From UBA10347 sp905182135 (GTDB lineage: Bacteria; Actinomycetota; Acidimicrobiia; Acidimicrobiales; UBA10347), in contig CAWUSE010000020.1 of the NCBI GenBank assembly GCA_963925805.1, positions 5,284 to 69,283 on the forward strand: 64,000 bases of DNA, written 5' to 3'. This document shows, one piece after another, positions 46,148 to 55,757 of the stretch. The notes beneath the pieces were generated by a model. It made no database searches and had not been told where the DNA came from. It saw only the letters and a list, made by a program, of their open reading frames with translations. How positions within the stretch are numbered: the first letter of the stretch is position 1; each line of letters opens with the position of its first letter. The position numbers were made by a program, and so were the translations under genes.

Positions 46148-46573
46148 TCACGTACTTTTGTCTCGCTTGACCCATCGGGCGGTGTCCGTGATGTCTTCGA
46201 CCTCTGCCTGGGCATCAGTCCATCCTTTGAAGCCAGGTTCGAGGTGGGCCACATTCGTATATCCCAAATCCTGAACCGCTTTTGCAGCAAGGGCTGAACG
46301 CCAACCAGCAGCACAATGAAATACATACCGGTCATCGAACTTGTAGCGCTCGTTGTAATAAGGGCTCTCGGGGTCGAACCAGAATTCGAGCATGCCCCGT
46401 GGAGCTGACACCGCGCCAGGTATGACGCCAAGTCCGATTCGTTCACGGATGTCGCGGATGTCGATGACTGTGCACGTGCCTGCCTCGATCTCACCCTGAA
46501 GTTCTGCGACGTCGAGTTCTTCGATTTCGCTTCGGGCGTCGGCGACGACGTCGTGAATATTCCTTCGAGCCAT
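46148..46573 (-). CDS. Rhodanese-like domain protein
   Basis: 141 residues, one rhodanese domain. CTVIDIRDIRERIGLGVIPGA gives the substrate-loop region, and the active-site cysteine is in YVFHCAAGWRSALAAKAVQD (about residue 88). The domain ends with PGFKGWTDAQ. Single-domain rhodaneses move sulfane sulfur or act in thiol protection. ATG is preceded by a gap of about 70 bases to the flavoprotein gene, on the same strand. Confidence 0.92.
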   Translation of the reverse strand: MARRNIHDVVADARSEIEELDVAELQGEIEAGTCTVIDIRDIRERIGLGVIPGAVSAPRGMLEFWFDPESPYYNERYKFDDRYVFHCAAGWRSALAAKAVQDLGYTNVAHLEPGFKGWTDAQAEVEDITDTARWVKRDKST

Positions 46574-46630
46574 AGTGCAGTCCTTCTCTTGGTTCGCGCC
46601 CTGAACGTCGCGCTCTCTCTAGACCAGACG

Positions 46631-47860
46631 TTAGTGCGGTGACTCTCCACCAAGCCATGTGAGCACACCATTGGCAGCAGCAGCGCCCGTACTGAAGCAG
46701 GCTTGCAGCAGGTAGCCGCCGGTCGGTGCTTCCCAATCGAGCATCTCGCCAGCTACGAAGACACCAGGCTGACGGGTGATCATGTAGCCAGCATCAATCT
46801 CTGACAAGGCAATGCCACCTGCCGAAGAGATAGCTCGGTCGATGGGCGCCATAGCGTTAATCGTGATCCGCAGCCCCTTAAGGAGTTCAGCCAGGCCGGA
46901 CGGGTCATTAGGGAGCTTGTTCGCCGTCGTCTCTCTCACGAGCGACACCCCAACGGGTGAAACTCCTGCAGAGTTCAACCAACTGGTGACCGAGGCTTTG
47001 GCACGTCGTTTCGAGAGCCGGCGAATCAGCGCCGAAAGAGCAAGATCTGGGTGGAGATCAACTCGCAGGATGGCCGTTCCGCTATCGGCAAGTTCACGAC
47101 GAACAGCAGGACCAAGCGCATAGATTGGTCCACCTTCAATTCCTGACTCGGTGATGATCCCATCGCCGCGAGCCGTTGTTCCGCCACAGGAGAAGACGGC
47201 GTTCTTGATTGGTTGCCCCGCAAACTTCTCGCGGAGAACGCTGGACCAGTTAGCCAGAACACCGCAGTTCGCAGGCTCCAGGTCATGAACCGCGATACCT
47301 GCCGAGCGGAACGGCTCTGCCCATCCTCCATCGGAACCTACACGTGGCCAGCTCGCTCCCCCGAGAGCAAAGATGGTGGCGTCAGCCTGGTCAGTCAAGA
47401 GTGAGCCGTCGGGCGTCTCGAACAGGTTGGCTCCATTTTTGGTCCAACCCGTCCAGCGGTGGCCGGTCCTGAACTCGACGCCAACCTCGTTCAGTCGTTG
47501 AAGCCAGGAGCGCAGCAGCGGCGTCGCTCGAAAAGACTGCGGGAACACCCGATCACTCGTGCCAAGAAAGGTCGGCTCCCCCAGGCCAGCGGACCAGCAC
47601 CGCAGGTCGGCGGGCGAGAACGCCCTGATGGCAGGCTCGAGAAACGTGCGGGCCTCGCCAAAGCGGACCAGCATGTCATCGATTGGTTCGCCATGAGTGA
47701 TGTTGAGGCCACCGCGGCCAGCGAGCAGGAACTTGCGGCCAACAGAGCGTTTGTGTTCAAAGACTTCGACACGTGCGCCCGCAATAGCCATCCGTTCAGC
47801 AGCAATCAGGCCCGCTGGGCCACCGCCTATAACCGCTACATATGGCTGATCGCCAGGCAC
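46631..47860 (-). CDS. NAD(P)/FAD-dependent oxidoreductase, HI0933/BaiN-like flavoprotein
   Basis: About 409 residues. FAD Rossmann start VAVIGGGPAGLIAAERMAIAG, then LLAGRGGLNITHGEP (specific to the HI0933 family), FALGGASWPRVGSDGGWAEP and the C-terminal DAGYMITRQPGVFVAGEMLDWEAP and GGYLLQACFSTGAA. The start is not fixed: the open frame reaches 48,034; I give the GTG at 47,860, eight codons before the Rossmann fold, since the 58 extra residues look non-conserved. Relatives include bile-acid reductase BaiN; role here unknown. Confidence 0.82.
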   Translation of the reverse strand: MPGDQPYVAVIGGGPAGLIAAERMAIAGARVEVFEHKRSVGRKFLLAGRGGLNITHGEPIDDMLVRFGEARTFLEPAIRAFSPADLRCWSAGLGEPTFLGTSDRVFPQSFRATPLLRSWLQRLNEVGVEFRTGHRWTGWTKNGANLFETPDGSLLTDQADATIFALGGASWPRVGSDGGWAEPFRSAGIAVHDLEPANCGVLANWSSVLREKFAGQPIKNAVFSCGGTTARGDGIITESGIEGGPIYALGPAVRRELADSGTAILRVDLHPDLALSALIRRLSKRRAKASVTSWLNSAGVSPVGVSLVRETTANKLPNDPSGLAELLKGLRITINAMAPIDRAISSAGGIALSEIDAGYMITRQPGVFVAGEMLDWEAPTGGYLLQACFSTGAAAANGVLTWLGGESPH

Positions 47861-48205
47861 CGCCGAAACACTACTGCCGGGAACCCCGCCTGGAGTCCCT
47901 TGTGCGCTGCTGGAAGTTACGGTTTGGATCCATGCCACTGACCCGTGCTGTTTCTTCTGTTCTGATCGTGGCGCTGTTCGCCATCGCGAGGGTTTCATGA
48001 TGACCAAATATTTCGACGCGAGAGGACTGGCCACCTACTCGACCCGTACCGAGTCAGCCGCTAGTGGAACAAGCTGTTTCTCCCCCAGCATCTGGGACAA
48101 TGTCCTAACCACCCCGAGCTGCGCTCAAGAAGCGTTTTCTGGCCACGAACCAGCTGCGGCAGAACCGCCGCAGGCTCCTATCCCAACATTCCCGAGCTGA
48201 TCCAA

Positions 48206-48736
48206 ATGGCGGCATCACTTACTGACTTAACCTGGGAATATGAGCGCTCTCTTGCCTACACAGAAAGCCTGGTATCGGATCTGTCACAGGACGAGATCCA
48301 TTGGCGTTCTGGCGACGACGCCAGCGCAATCGGTTGGCATCTCGGACATCAAGCAGCAGTCGCCCACTTCATGGTCCGAAACCTAACCTCGGCCGAGGCG
48401 CCTGTCGACGCAGAACTCGACTCGCTCATGGACTCTGCGACGGCAGAACGAGACCGCGGCGCTCTGCCCGACGTCAGCCGGCTTGAGAGCTACCGCTCGG
48501 CTGTGGCCGAGCGAGTTCGCTTCAACATTTGCAAGATCGATAGTGGCAATGTAGGTGCGCCGGCCCAGTTGCGGGTCATTGCCCACGGCTTGCTCATCGC
48601 CGTGATCAACCACGAGTATCAACACAGCAAATGGATTGGTGAAGTACGTGCCGAGGCGCACGGCAAGGACATGCCCGGCGCCCCAGTGTCAGAATTTCTG
48701 ACCGAGCTCGACGGCTATCAGGTCGTCCACGTCTAG
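48206..48736 (+). CDS. DinB-like four-helix protein
   Basis: 176 residues. DinB/YfiT family: one metal-binding His in AIGWHLGHQAAVAHFM (about 45-50) and a second pair in INHEYQHSKWIGEVR (about 135-145), arranged as the typical three-histidine site on a four-helix bundle. Family functions include thiol-S-transferase reactions (bacillithiol, mycothiol). Partner thiol is probably mycothiol in actinobacteria, but that is an inference. It is divergent from the flavoprotein gene. Confidence 0.85.
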   Translation: MAASLTDLTWEYERSLAYTESLVSDLSQDEIHWRSGDDASAIGWHLGHQAAVAHFMVRNLTSAEAPVDAELDSLMDSATAERDRGALPDVSRLESYRSAVAERVRFNICKIDSGNVGAPAQLRVIAHGLLIAVINHEYQHSKWIGEVRAEAHGKDMPGAPVSEFLTELDGYQVVHV

Positions 48737-48770
48737 CCACCGACCGCCACGTGAGAATAACCCTGACCAC

Positions 48771-48808
48771 TTTCCACGTGACCCTCCAGTTTCCACGTGA
48801 CCCTCCAG
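48771..48808 (+). repeat. Two tandem 19-bp repeats containing CACGTG
   Basis: TTTCCACGTGACCCTCCAG is repeated exactly twice (48,771-48,789 and 48,790-48,808) just after the DinB gene; a third CACGTG lies at 48,748. Palindromic CACGTG could be a transcription-factor site, or the repeats could be a relic of an insertion-sequence end. No transposase is nearby. Confidence 0.7.
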
Positions 48809-48878
48809 CTTCGGACATATACGTCGTACGCGTCCCTAGGCGAATCTGGCTTGCAAGTCACAAGCCAAGACCGGCTCG

Positions 48879-49640
48879 TTATTTGGGGGCGAAACGTTGA
48901 CCACCGTCGAGGCGGATGGTGTCGCCATTTATCATCGGGTTCTCGATGATCGCAACGGCGAGTCGACCATACTCATCGGGCTTTCCCATACGACGGGGGA
49001 ACGCAGCGTCCTTGGTCATGTTCGCGGCCCGGTCTTCAGTAACTCGAGCAGTCAGTCCGGTCTCGAACAAGCTTGGTGCAATGGTATTTACCCTGATGCC
49101 GAGCGAGCCGAGATCACGAGCCATGGTGAGCGTCATACCTGCGACGGCCGCCTTGCTTGCGGTGTAGGCGATCTGACCGATCTGGCCTTCAAACGCCGCA
49201 ATCGATGCGGTGTTGATCATGACCCCACGTTCATCATCTTCGTTCGGGTCGTTCTTGCTCATATGCCAGGCTGACAAGCGGTTCACATTGAACGTAGCAA
49301 TCAGGTTCAGGTCAACCACAGCCTGAAAGTCTTCGAGCGGATACGGGCCTGTTTTCGAAACCGTACGACCCGCCTTGCCGCCACCAGGTGTGTTGACCAG
49401 AGCATCAAGACCGCCGAGGGAGTCGACGACCTCGTTGATCACCAACTCCGTGCCTTCATAGTCCAGTACGTTCACCGGGTGCCAGGAACCCCCTAGTTCT
49501 GCAGCTACTTGTGCTCCGGCTGATTCTTCACGGTCGACGTTGGCGACCTTGCCGCCGCCGGCCACTATCCGTTGTGCGCTGGCACGACACATTCCAGAAG
49601 CGCCTCCAACCATCATTGCCCGCAGGCCTGGCAGTTCCAT
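48879..49640 (-). CDS. SDR family 3-hydroxyacyl-CoA dehydrogenase (HSD17B10-like)
   Basis: 253 residues from the ATG giving MELPGLRAMMVGGASGM. Cofactor motif GGASGMCRASAQRIVAGG, then DALVNTPGGG in place of the usual NNAG, and the catalytic Tyr-Lys in IAYTASKAAVAGMTL with Ser upstream (NTASIAAFEGQ). The sequence resembles type II 3-hydroxyacyl-CoA dehydrogenases that act on short chain and branched acyl-CoA. It lies ten bases after the thiolase gene on the same strand. Together they could complete a beta-oxidation cycle. Confidence 0.9.
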   Translation of the reverse strand: MELPGLRAMMVGGASGMCRASAQRIVAGGGKVANVDREESAGAQVAAELGGSWHPVNVLDYEGTELVINEVVDSLGGLDALVNTPGGGKAGRTVSKTGPYPLEDFQAVVDLNLIATFNVNRLSAWHMSKNDPNEDDERGVMINTASIAAFEGQIGQIAYTASKAAVAGMTLTMARDLGSLGIRVNTIAPSLFETGLTARVTEDRAANMTKDAAFPRRMGKPDEYGRLAVAIIENPMINGDTIRLDGGQRFAPK

Positions 49641-49650
49641 CGCTGTCTCC

Positions 49651-50886
49651 TCAAACTCGTTCGATGATGATGGCCGGGGCCATGCCGCCCGCAGCACACA
49701 TAGTGACGAGACCAACCTGCTTGTCTGTGCGCTCGAGTTCGTCGAGCACGGTGCCGATCAGCATCGCACCGGTCGCTCCGATGGGATGGCCCAGCGCAAT
49801 GGCGCCACCGTTCACGTTGACCTTGCTGCGGTCAACGTCCAGGTCGCGTTGAAACTTCTCAGATACCACAGCGAATGCCTCATTGATTTCAATCAGATCA
49901 ATGTCGTTCAGGGTCATACCAGCCTTGGCCAGTGCCTTGCGAGCAGCAGGCACCGGAGCGTTAAGCATCAGTGTTGGATCGTCGCCCATGTTGACGGCCG
50001 CTATCACTCGAGCGCGCGCCTTCATGCCATGCGCCTTTGCGTACTCAGCGCTGGCCATCAGGATGGCGGCTGCACCATCGACGACGCCCGACGAGTTGCC
50101 CGCGTGATGTACGTGCTCGATCTCTAGTCCAGGGAACTTGCGCTGGATCTGTTCGGCGAGCGTGGGGCCGCCTTCCCATGCAGGTGCCTCGCCGAACGCC
50201 ACGAACGATGGCTTCAGACCTGCCAAGGTTTCGTAAGTCGTGCCCGACCGCGGATACTCCTCACGGTCAAGCAGTAATACACCATTGCTGTCGAACACAG
50301 GAATGAGGGACCGGTCGAACCGGCCTTCCTTGATGGCGATTGCAGCCCGTCGCTGCGACTCGGCGGCGAGTTCGTCGAGCGCCTGGCGAGAAATGTTTTC
50401 CATGGTGGCGATTGCGTCGGCGCATACGCCCTGATGACTCTGCGGGTGGAGCACATCGAGGTGTGCATTCCCGCGGTGCATACCCCCCGATGGGTTGTGG
50501 CCATTGCGCTCGCTGGCAGACATCATCTCGGTGCCACCGGCAACGACCAAATCTTCCATGCCCGATGCAACCTTGGCGGCCGCAAAGTTAGTAGCACTAA
50601 TGCCCGAGCCGCAGAAGCGATCGAGCGTGACGCCACTCGCACGTTGATCCCAGCCAGCATCGAGTGCGGCCATACGACCCAGGTCACCACCCTGATCGCC
50701 TGACTGGTTCGATGTACCCCAAATCACATCGTCAACATCGGCGGTATCAAGATCGTTTCGTTCGGCAAGCGCCGCAAGTACCGACGACGCCAGCCGCTGC
50801 GGATGCATATCGGCAAGGGCTCCCTTGCCGACCTTGCCGATGCCACGTGGTGTGCGACATGCGTCAATAATTAGTGCGTCATTCAT
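49651..50886 (-). CDS. Acetyl-CoA acetyltransferase (thiolase)
   Basis: 411 residues from the ATG giving MNDALIIDACRTPRG. Active-site cysteine in LDRFCGSGISATNFAAA (about residue 90), GGAIALGHPIGATGAML with catalytic His, and the second Cys in GLVTMCAAGGMAPAII. It is a full thiolase, degradative or biosynthetic type. Upstream frame residues (36 codons) are non-conserved, so the ATG at 50,886 is used. It is followed by the SDR gene. Confidence 0.95.
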   Translation of the reverse strand: MNDALIIDACRTPRGIGKVGKGALADMHPQRLASSVLAALAERNDLDTADVDDVIWGTSNQSGDQGGDLGRMAALDAGWDQRASGVTLDRFCGSGISATNFAAAKVASGMEDLVVAGGTEMMSASERNGHNPSGGMHRGNAHLDVLHPQSHQGVCADAIATMENISRQALDELAAESQRRAAIAIKEGRFDRSLIPVFDSNGVLLLDREEYPRSGTTYETLAGLKPSFVAFGEAPAWEGGPTLAEQIQRKFPGLEIEHVHHAGNSSGVVDGAAAILMASAEYAKAHGMKARARVIAAVNMGDDPTLMLNAPVPAARKALAKAGMTLNDIDLIEINEAFAVVSEKFQRDLDVDRSKVNVNGGAIALGHPIGATGAMLIGTVLDELERTDKQVGLVTMCAAGGMAPAIIIERV

Positions 50887-51016
50887 GGTCATTCCTCCTG
50901 GCGGATCGCTAACGACCCTTGTGCCTCGCAGATTAGGGTGCAACCTCGCTGCCGCTGCAATTGCCTTGCAGCCACACGGCTGCTTTATAGACACACTGAG
51001 CGTTTGGAGTTATCCC

Positions 51017-51409
51017 TTGATCGCTATTCCTGAGTCACATGTCGAACTCGTGAGCCAACCTCATGGTTGTGTGATCAGCACGGTCACTCCTGATGGGCTC
51101 GTGCAAACAACGGCCATGTGGTTCTTGTATGAGGATGGCAAGATCAAATTTTCTCTGATCGGACATCGCAAGAAGTTTCGGAACCTGCAGGCCAACTCGG
51201 CATGCACGTTCTTTCTCATGAACCCGACGAACATGAGCAACGTGATCGAGGTCCGAGGCAATGCGGTGATGGAACCCGATAACGACAAGGCCTTTGTGAC
51301 CAAGGTGCGGGAGCAGTACGGCGCCGAAGGGCCCCCCTCAGACGGACCCGCAGACCATCGCTTTGTGGTCACTATCGACCCATCTCGCATCAACACCATC
51401 CCGCAATGA
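51017..51409 (+). CDS. PPOX-class split-barrel flavin/F420 protein
   Basis: About 130 residues. Split-barrel fold with CVISTVTPDGLVQTTAMWFL, DGKIKFSLIGHRKKFRNLQ and TNMSNVIEVRGNAVMEPD, as in the Rv1155/F420-binding group. There is no ATG in frame; TTG at 51,017 starts just before the conserved barrel, whereas the open frame extends to 50,825. The stop codon TGA overlaps the next gene's ATG, so the two are coupled. It may use F420 or act as a haem/biliverdin reductase-like protein. Confidence 0.75.
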   Translation: MIAIPESHVELVSQPHGCVISTVTPDGLVQTTAMWFLYEDGKIKFSLIGHRKKFRNLQANSACTFFLMNPTNMSNVIEVRGNAVMEPDNDKAFVTKVREQYGAEGPPSDGPADHRFVVTIDPSRINTIPQ

Positions 51410-53064
51410 GCGTTCTCGACGAGAACATGAATCTGGCATCAGCCTGGGAACAAATCGCGGACTCTCAACCAGGTGCCTTGGCTCTAGCTAATGCCGACAC
51501 AAGCCGCACCTGGGCTGAGTTCGATGACCGGGCGTCGCGACTTGCGGCAGCTTTGGGAGCTGCCGGTGTCGGAGCCGGCGACAATGTGGCATGCGCCATG
51601 TACAACGGCAATGAGTACCTCGAGGCCGAATTCGCCGCCTTCAAGGTCCGCTCTGCGCCGTGCAACGTGAACTATCGATATGTCGAGGCCGAGCTTCGGT
51701 ACCTGATCGACAACAGCGATTCCAAGGCGGTCTTCTTCGATTCGTCGTTGGCCGAACGTCTCGCCAATGTACGCGGTCAGCTGCCAGGCGTTCAACTGTG
51801 GATCCAAGTTGGCGGCGACTCTACGCCTGACTGGGCCGTTGGCTACGAGAACGTCATCGCCGACAACGAACCAGCTGCCCGCATCGAGCGCTCCGGTCAG
51901 GATCTTTGGATCCTCTACACCGGCGGAACCACCGGTCACCCCAAGGGCGTGATGTGGCCGCACGAAAATATCCTGACGATCACCACGCGCATCTTCGAAT
52001 TGCTTGCACTGGAATTTCCCACCTCACTCGACCAAGTCGGTGCGACTGCAGCAGCGATCGCAGCGCTTGGAGCGACACCGCGTCAGCTTGCAGCCTCCCC
52101 CCTCATGCACGGCACGGCGGGCATTGGCGCTCTCATGTACCTGACTTGTGGAGGCGCCGTGATCACCATGACGAGCCGCAGCCTGGACGCTGACGAATTA
52201 TGGCAAACAGTGCAGACCCGGCAATGCACCGTCGCCTCAATCGTGGGTGACGTCTTCTGTGCCCCAATGGTCGATGCACTCGACGCTGCAGTCAAAGTTG
52301 GTACGCCCTATGACCTGAGCTCGTTGACATCGATCACCTCGTCTGGTGTGATGTGGAGCCAACCGGTCAAGGACCGTCTCCTTGCCCATGCTCATGCCAG
52401 TGGCACAACCTTGATCTGCAATGACTCACTCGGGTCAAGCGAAGGAGTTGGCTTCGCCGGAAAGCAGTCCTCGGCGGGCAAAGGCACCGATACTCAGACA
52501 GCCACGTTCACACTCGGCCCGAACGCAGCGGTGTTCACCGAAGACGGTCGACGCGTCACGCCAGGCTCGGACGAGAAAGGCCTGCTGGCAGTCGGCGGTC
52601 CCATTCCATTGGGCTATTACGGCGACCCAGAGAAGTCCGCCGAGACGTTCCGCGAGATCGACGGTCAACGTTGGTCGGTCCCGGGTGACTGGGCCACCGT
52701 TGCAGCTGATGGCAGCGTGACCCTGCTCGGCCGCGGTTCAATGTCGATCAACTCTGGCGGCGAGAAGGTCTATCCCGAAGAAGTTGAAGAAGCCCTCAAG
52801 CTCCTCGACGACGTGGTCGACGCGAATGTCGTCGGCGTGCCCGACCCTAAATGGGGCGCCGCCGTCACTGCCGTCGTGCAACTCGCCGAAGGCGCAACGC
52901 CAGCAGACAGCGACCTCGTCGACGCGCTCCGATCGGCTCTTTCCGGCTACAAGCTACCAAAGCACGTGGTTCGGGTCGAGAAGATCTTCCGAAGCCCAAA
53001 CGGCAAGCCCGACTACAAATGGGCTATCAAAACTGCCCACGAATCTCTTGGCATCGACCAATAA
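51406..53064 (+). CDS. AMP-forming acyl-CoA synthetase
   Basis: 552 residues. P-loop-like ILYTGGTTGHPKGVMWPHEN (about 170-189), ITSSGVMWSQPVKDRL, PGDWATV (aspartate of the adenylate pocket), LGRGSMSINSGGEKVYPEEV (hinge) and the lysine region NGKPDYKWA. It lacks the usual RTGK but has a lysine in that position. Resembles FadD-type ligases for steroid side chains or long chain acids in actinobacteria. ATG overlaps the PPOX stop. No clear partner downstream. Confidence 0.92.
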   Translation: MSVLDENMNLASAWEQIADSQPGALALANADTSRTWAEFDDRASRLAAALGAAGVGAGDNVACAMYNGNEYLEAEFAAFKVRSAPCNVNYRYVEAELRYLIDNSDSKAVFFDSSLAERLANVRGQLPGVQLWIQVGGDSTPDWAVGYENVIADNEPAARIERSGQDLWILYTGGTTGHPKGVMWPHENILTITTRIFELLALEFPTSLDQVGATAAAIAALGATPRQLAASPLMHGTAGIGALMYLTCGGAVITMTSRSLDADELWQTVQTRQCTVASIVGDVFCAPMVDALDAAVKVGTPYDLSSLTSITSSGVMWSQPVKDRLLAHAHASGTTLICNDSLGSSEGVGFAGKQSSAGKGTDTQTATFTLGPNAAVFTEDGRRVTPGSDEKGLLAVGGPIPLGYYGDPEKSAETFREIDGQRWSVPGDWATVAADGSVTLLGRGSMSINSGGEKVYPEEVEEALKLLDDVVDANVVGVPDPKWGAAVTAVVQLAEGATPADSDLVDALRSALSGYKLPKHVVRVEKIFRSPNGKPDYKWAIKTAHESLGIDQ

Positions 53065-53378
53065 CGCCGAAGACGAGACCGACACCAGAAGCCGCTAATT
53101 CCAGTTGACTAACTCGTGCTCCACCGCAACCAACTCGGTACCCAACAGTTCATCGACAACACCTGCTGATTCCGAGCTACGTGCCAGCGATACAAGATCG
53201 TCAAGAAATTGGCGCCTCGCTCGCTGAACGTCGATGGCGACTCGTCGCCACGATAGGTTTCTACACGCCTCAGCTTCGGTTAGCGAGTTGACATCAGGAC
53301 CTTGTCGACTCCTATCAGCACGATTGAGGCCAGCGAGTCATGACACAATGACACACAACTCACGTTCCGGGGACCGCT
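53065..53378. other. Intergenic stretch with a start-less minus-strand reading frame
   Basis: On the minus strand 53,337-53,095 is open and reads protein-like (SLTEAEACRNLSWRRVAIDV, then DDLVSLARSS and ELLGTELVAVEHELVNWN), ending with TAG, but has no ATG, GTG or TTG start within the frame after an upstream TGA except near its end. It may be the tail of a broken gene. No family recognised. Confidence 0.35.
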
Positions 53379-54572
53379 ATGAAGCCACTTGAGGGAATAA
53401 AGATCCTGGAGTTTTCGACCATGATCACAGCTTCGTTTGCCGCGATGATGCTGGCCGAGCAGGGTGCCGAGGTCATAAAGGTCGAACCCATCGACTTAGG
53501 CGACCCAATGCGCTATCTGGGTTCTAGCAAGGGTGGTATCTCCGCCCTATTCGCGAACTGCAACCGCGGGAAGCGCTCGCTCCGTATCGACCTAAAGAAC
53601 GACGCCGGGCGAAAGGTCGTTGAACAGTTGGCAGTCGACACCGATGTACTCCTGACCAACTACCGACCTGGCGTGATGGACGGACTCGGGCTCGGTAGCG
53701 ATCATCTGCGATCACTGAATCCTCGACTGATCGTCGGTGCGGTCTCAGGGTTTGGCATCGAAGGTCCTCACCGCAACGCTCCAGCTTATGACCCGATCAT
53801 TCAGGCATCGGCGGGCTTCGCAGCGGTTCAAAGCCAAGGCAAGGATTCCTCCGAGTTCTTCCAAACACTGATTTGCGACAAGGTCACTGCGTACACCATC
53901 TGCCAAGCGGTAACCACAGCATTATTCGTTCGTGAACGATCTGGTGAAGGTCAGCATATTGATCTCTCGATGATGGACGCAGGCCTGTACTTCTTGTTCC
54001 CCGATGGTTTTATGCACGAGACGCTGCTCGACGACGACGCTGATCAGTCGGCGCCTTTGAGCGAGCTGCTTTACAGGCTCTCCCCTACCTCCGATGGCGC
54101 CATCACTGCGTCAGCGGCCACCGCTGCCCAGCAAGTAGGGCTGCTAACCGCAGTTGATCGGCTCGAGTTGTTCGCCGACGACCGGTTCAACAGCAGGGAG
54201 AACATCATGGCGAACATCGACGCATTTCGGGACGAGATAGCGCAAAGCGTCGCATCGTTCGGAACCGAAGACTTGTTGGCGAAGCTCCACGAGAACGACG
54301 TGCCTGCCGCCCGTCCTCTCGACTACCACGAGGTCTTCGACCACCCCCAGTACGAGGCGAATAACAGCGTCGATGTAGCAACCCATCCCCGTCTCGGCTC
54401 CATGCGTCGGGTCAAGCCGCCAGCCCGATTCGGTGGCGACCGCCTAGCACCTGCCTCCGGCGGCCCGGCACACGGCGAACACACGGTCGAGATCCTCACC
54501 GAGCTCGGCCGGTCCCAAGCTGACATTGATCTACTCATTGCCGACGGCACCGCCCAGCAATATGAAGATTGA
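53379..54572 (+). CDS. CaiB/BaiF family (class III) CoA-transferase
   Basis: 397 residues. MKPLEGIKILEFSTMITASF, then GAEVIKVEPIDLGDPMRYLG, NRGKRSLRIDLKND and DVLLTNYRPGVMDGLGLGSD are family-typical; ISGFG...YDPIIQASAGF carries the region of the active-site aspartate (APAYDPIIQA). Shorter C-terminal lid ends with RRVKPPARFGGDRLAP. It is distinct from the 22.8 kb paralogue. Overlaps the next gene by eleven bases, suggesting the transfer and acyltransferase-like genes are coexpressed. Confidence 0.92.
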   Translation: MKPLEGIKILEFSTMITASFAAMMLAEQGAEVIKVEPIDLGDPMRYLGSSKGGISALFANCNRGKRSLRIDLKNDAGRKVVEQLAVDTDVLLTNYRPGVMDGLGLGSDHLRSLNPRLIVGAVSGFGIEGPHRNAPAYDPIIQASAGFAAVQSQGKDSSEFFQTLICDKVTAYTICQAVTTALFVRERSGEGQHIDLSMMDAGLYFLFPDGFMHETLLDDDADQSAPLSELLYRLSPTSDGAITASAATAAQQVGLLTAVDRLELFADDRFNSRENIMANIDAFRDEIAQSVASFGTEDLLAKLHENDVPAARPLDYHEVFDHPQYEANNSVDVATHPRLGSMRRVKPPARFGGDRLAPASGGPAHGEHTVEILTELGRSQADIDLLIADGTAQQYED

Positions 54573-55203
54573 CCAGCACATAAGAGCGTCCGACGGAATC
54601 GTGATCCTGGCGACTTCGGGCTACGCAGCCGAAATCGCATCGATATGTGCGGCATTAGACCTGCGCGTCGAGGCCATCGTCGGAACAGGCTCTGCGCTCG
54701 ACGCAGCAGCGACGCTCGGCATCGATGCCGCCATCTGGACCGGAAATACTGCGGCTCTGCCGCCCGGGCGTGTGGCGATCGCTCTCGCCGATGGGGCAGA
54801 ACGCAGCCAGATCAGGTCCGAGCTTGCAGCAGCGGGACGAAGCATCGCTACGTTGGTGCATCCAGACGCGACTGTTGGCCTCGCCGTCAAACTTGGCGTG
54901 GGTTGCCTCCTTTCGCCCGGGGTTCGGGTCACATCCAACGTCGACATCGGAGCTGGCACGCTCTTGCATACCGGCGCAATCCTGAGCCACGACGACAAGA
55001 TTGGCAGTGACGTAACGATCTCGCCTTCGGTCACGGTGTGCGGAGGTGTGACTATCGAGGATCACGCCTGGATTGCAGCAGGAGCAACCGTCCTTCCGGG
55101 CCTGATGATCGGGGCAGGGGCGATCGTCGGAGCTGGCGCCGTCGTAACCAAGGACGTCCCGGCGGGCGTCACCGTTGCCGGCGTACCCGCCAAGTCACTT
55201 TAA
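54562..55203 (+). CDS. NeuD-like hexapeptide-repeat acyltransferase
   Basis: 213 residues from the ATG giving MKIDQHIRASDGIVIL. An N-terminal Rossmann-like part (VILATSGYAAEIASICAALD) precedes a left-handed beta-helix with repeated hexapeptides ([LIV]-G-x-x-x-x), for example VTSNVDIGAGTLLHTGAILS, DDKIGSDVTISPSVTVCGGV and LMIGAGAIVGAGAVVTKDVP. This is the PglD/NeuD sugar O- or N-acetyltransferase layout. No sugar-pathway genes are beside it. Donor and acceptor are unknown. Confidence 0.85.
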   Translation: MKIDQHIRASDGIVILATSGYAAEIASICAALDLRVEAIVGTGSALDAAATLGIDAAIWTGNTAALPPGRVAIALADGAERSQIRSELAAAGRSIATLVHPDATVGLAVKLGVGCLLSPGVRVTSNVDIGAGTLLHTGAILSHDDKIGSDVTISPSVTVCGGVTIEDHAWIAAGATVLPGLMIGAGAIVGAGAVVTKDVPAGVTVAGVPAKSL

Positions 55204-55757
55204 AAAGCGGTTTATGCCGTGTCACCTGTCAGTTTCGACGGAGTTCGAGGAACGGAAGCTTCGCGACCCAATCCACGCGTGGCGGAATTGTCGGTGCACT
55301 ATTCCTATCGAGGTGGGCGTGAACAATCGTTTTCCAGTCAATGGCCAGGCCGACAGGTGTCCCAGGTGGGCCGCCGACTTCGGCTTCGAAACCGAGCGCC
55401 CGCCGATGCGACGGCATCCCACACCGCCGATCTTGGCATTGGAGCCACGCGAGAAGTCGAGCTGTTAGCAATCCTGGCCGTCCTCGATGCACCAACGCAT
55501 GTAGCAGACCTGACCGACGTCAAAGTTGCCGGTTCAGCGAGCTATCACGATGTCGACGAAACGAACGTCGTCATGCCCAGCAATGATCGCCTTGCACTGC
55601 GGCCACATGTCCCCCATAGCGACGGTTTCTCAGGCTCAATGATCAGCAAACTGTAGGAGAAGTGCATCCTGGTCTCGCTCTAAGCCAACCGCGGACAATA
55701 AGACAAGCACCACGTTGAAAGCCGCTGGTCTGAGATCGTTCAGTTCTCAAGAACCCG
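55204..55757. other. Long stretch without an intact gene
   Basis: About 550 bases between convergent genes. The minus strand has protein-like text GPPGTPVGLAIDWKTIVHAH and RVDWVAKLPFLELRRN at 55,390-55,229, but stops and frameshifts interrupt it; on the plus strand a 145-codon frame (55,219-55,656) lacks any family features. Probably a decayed gene; identity unknown. Confidence 0.35.
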
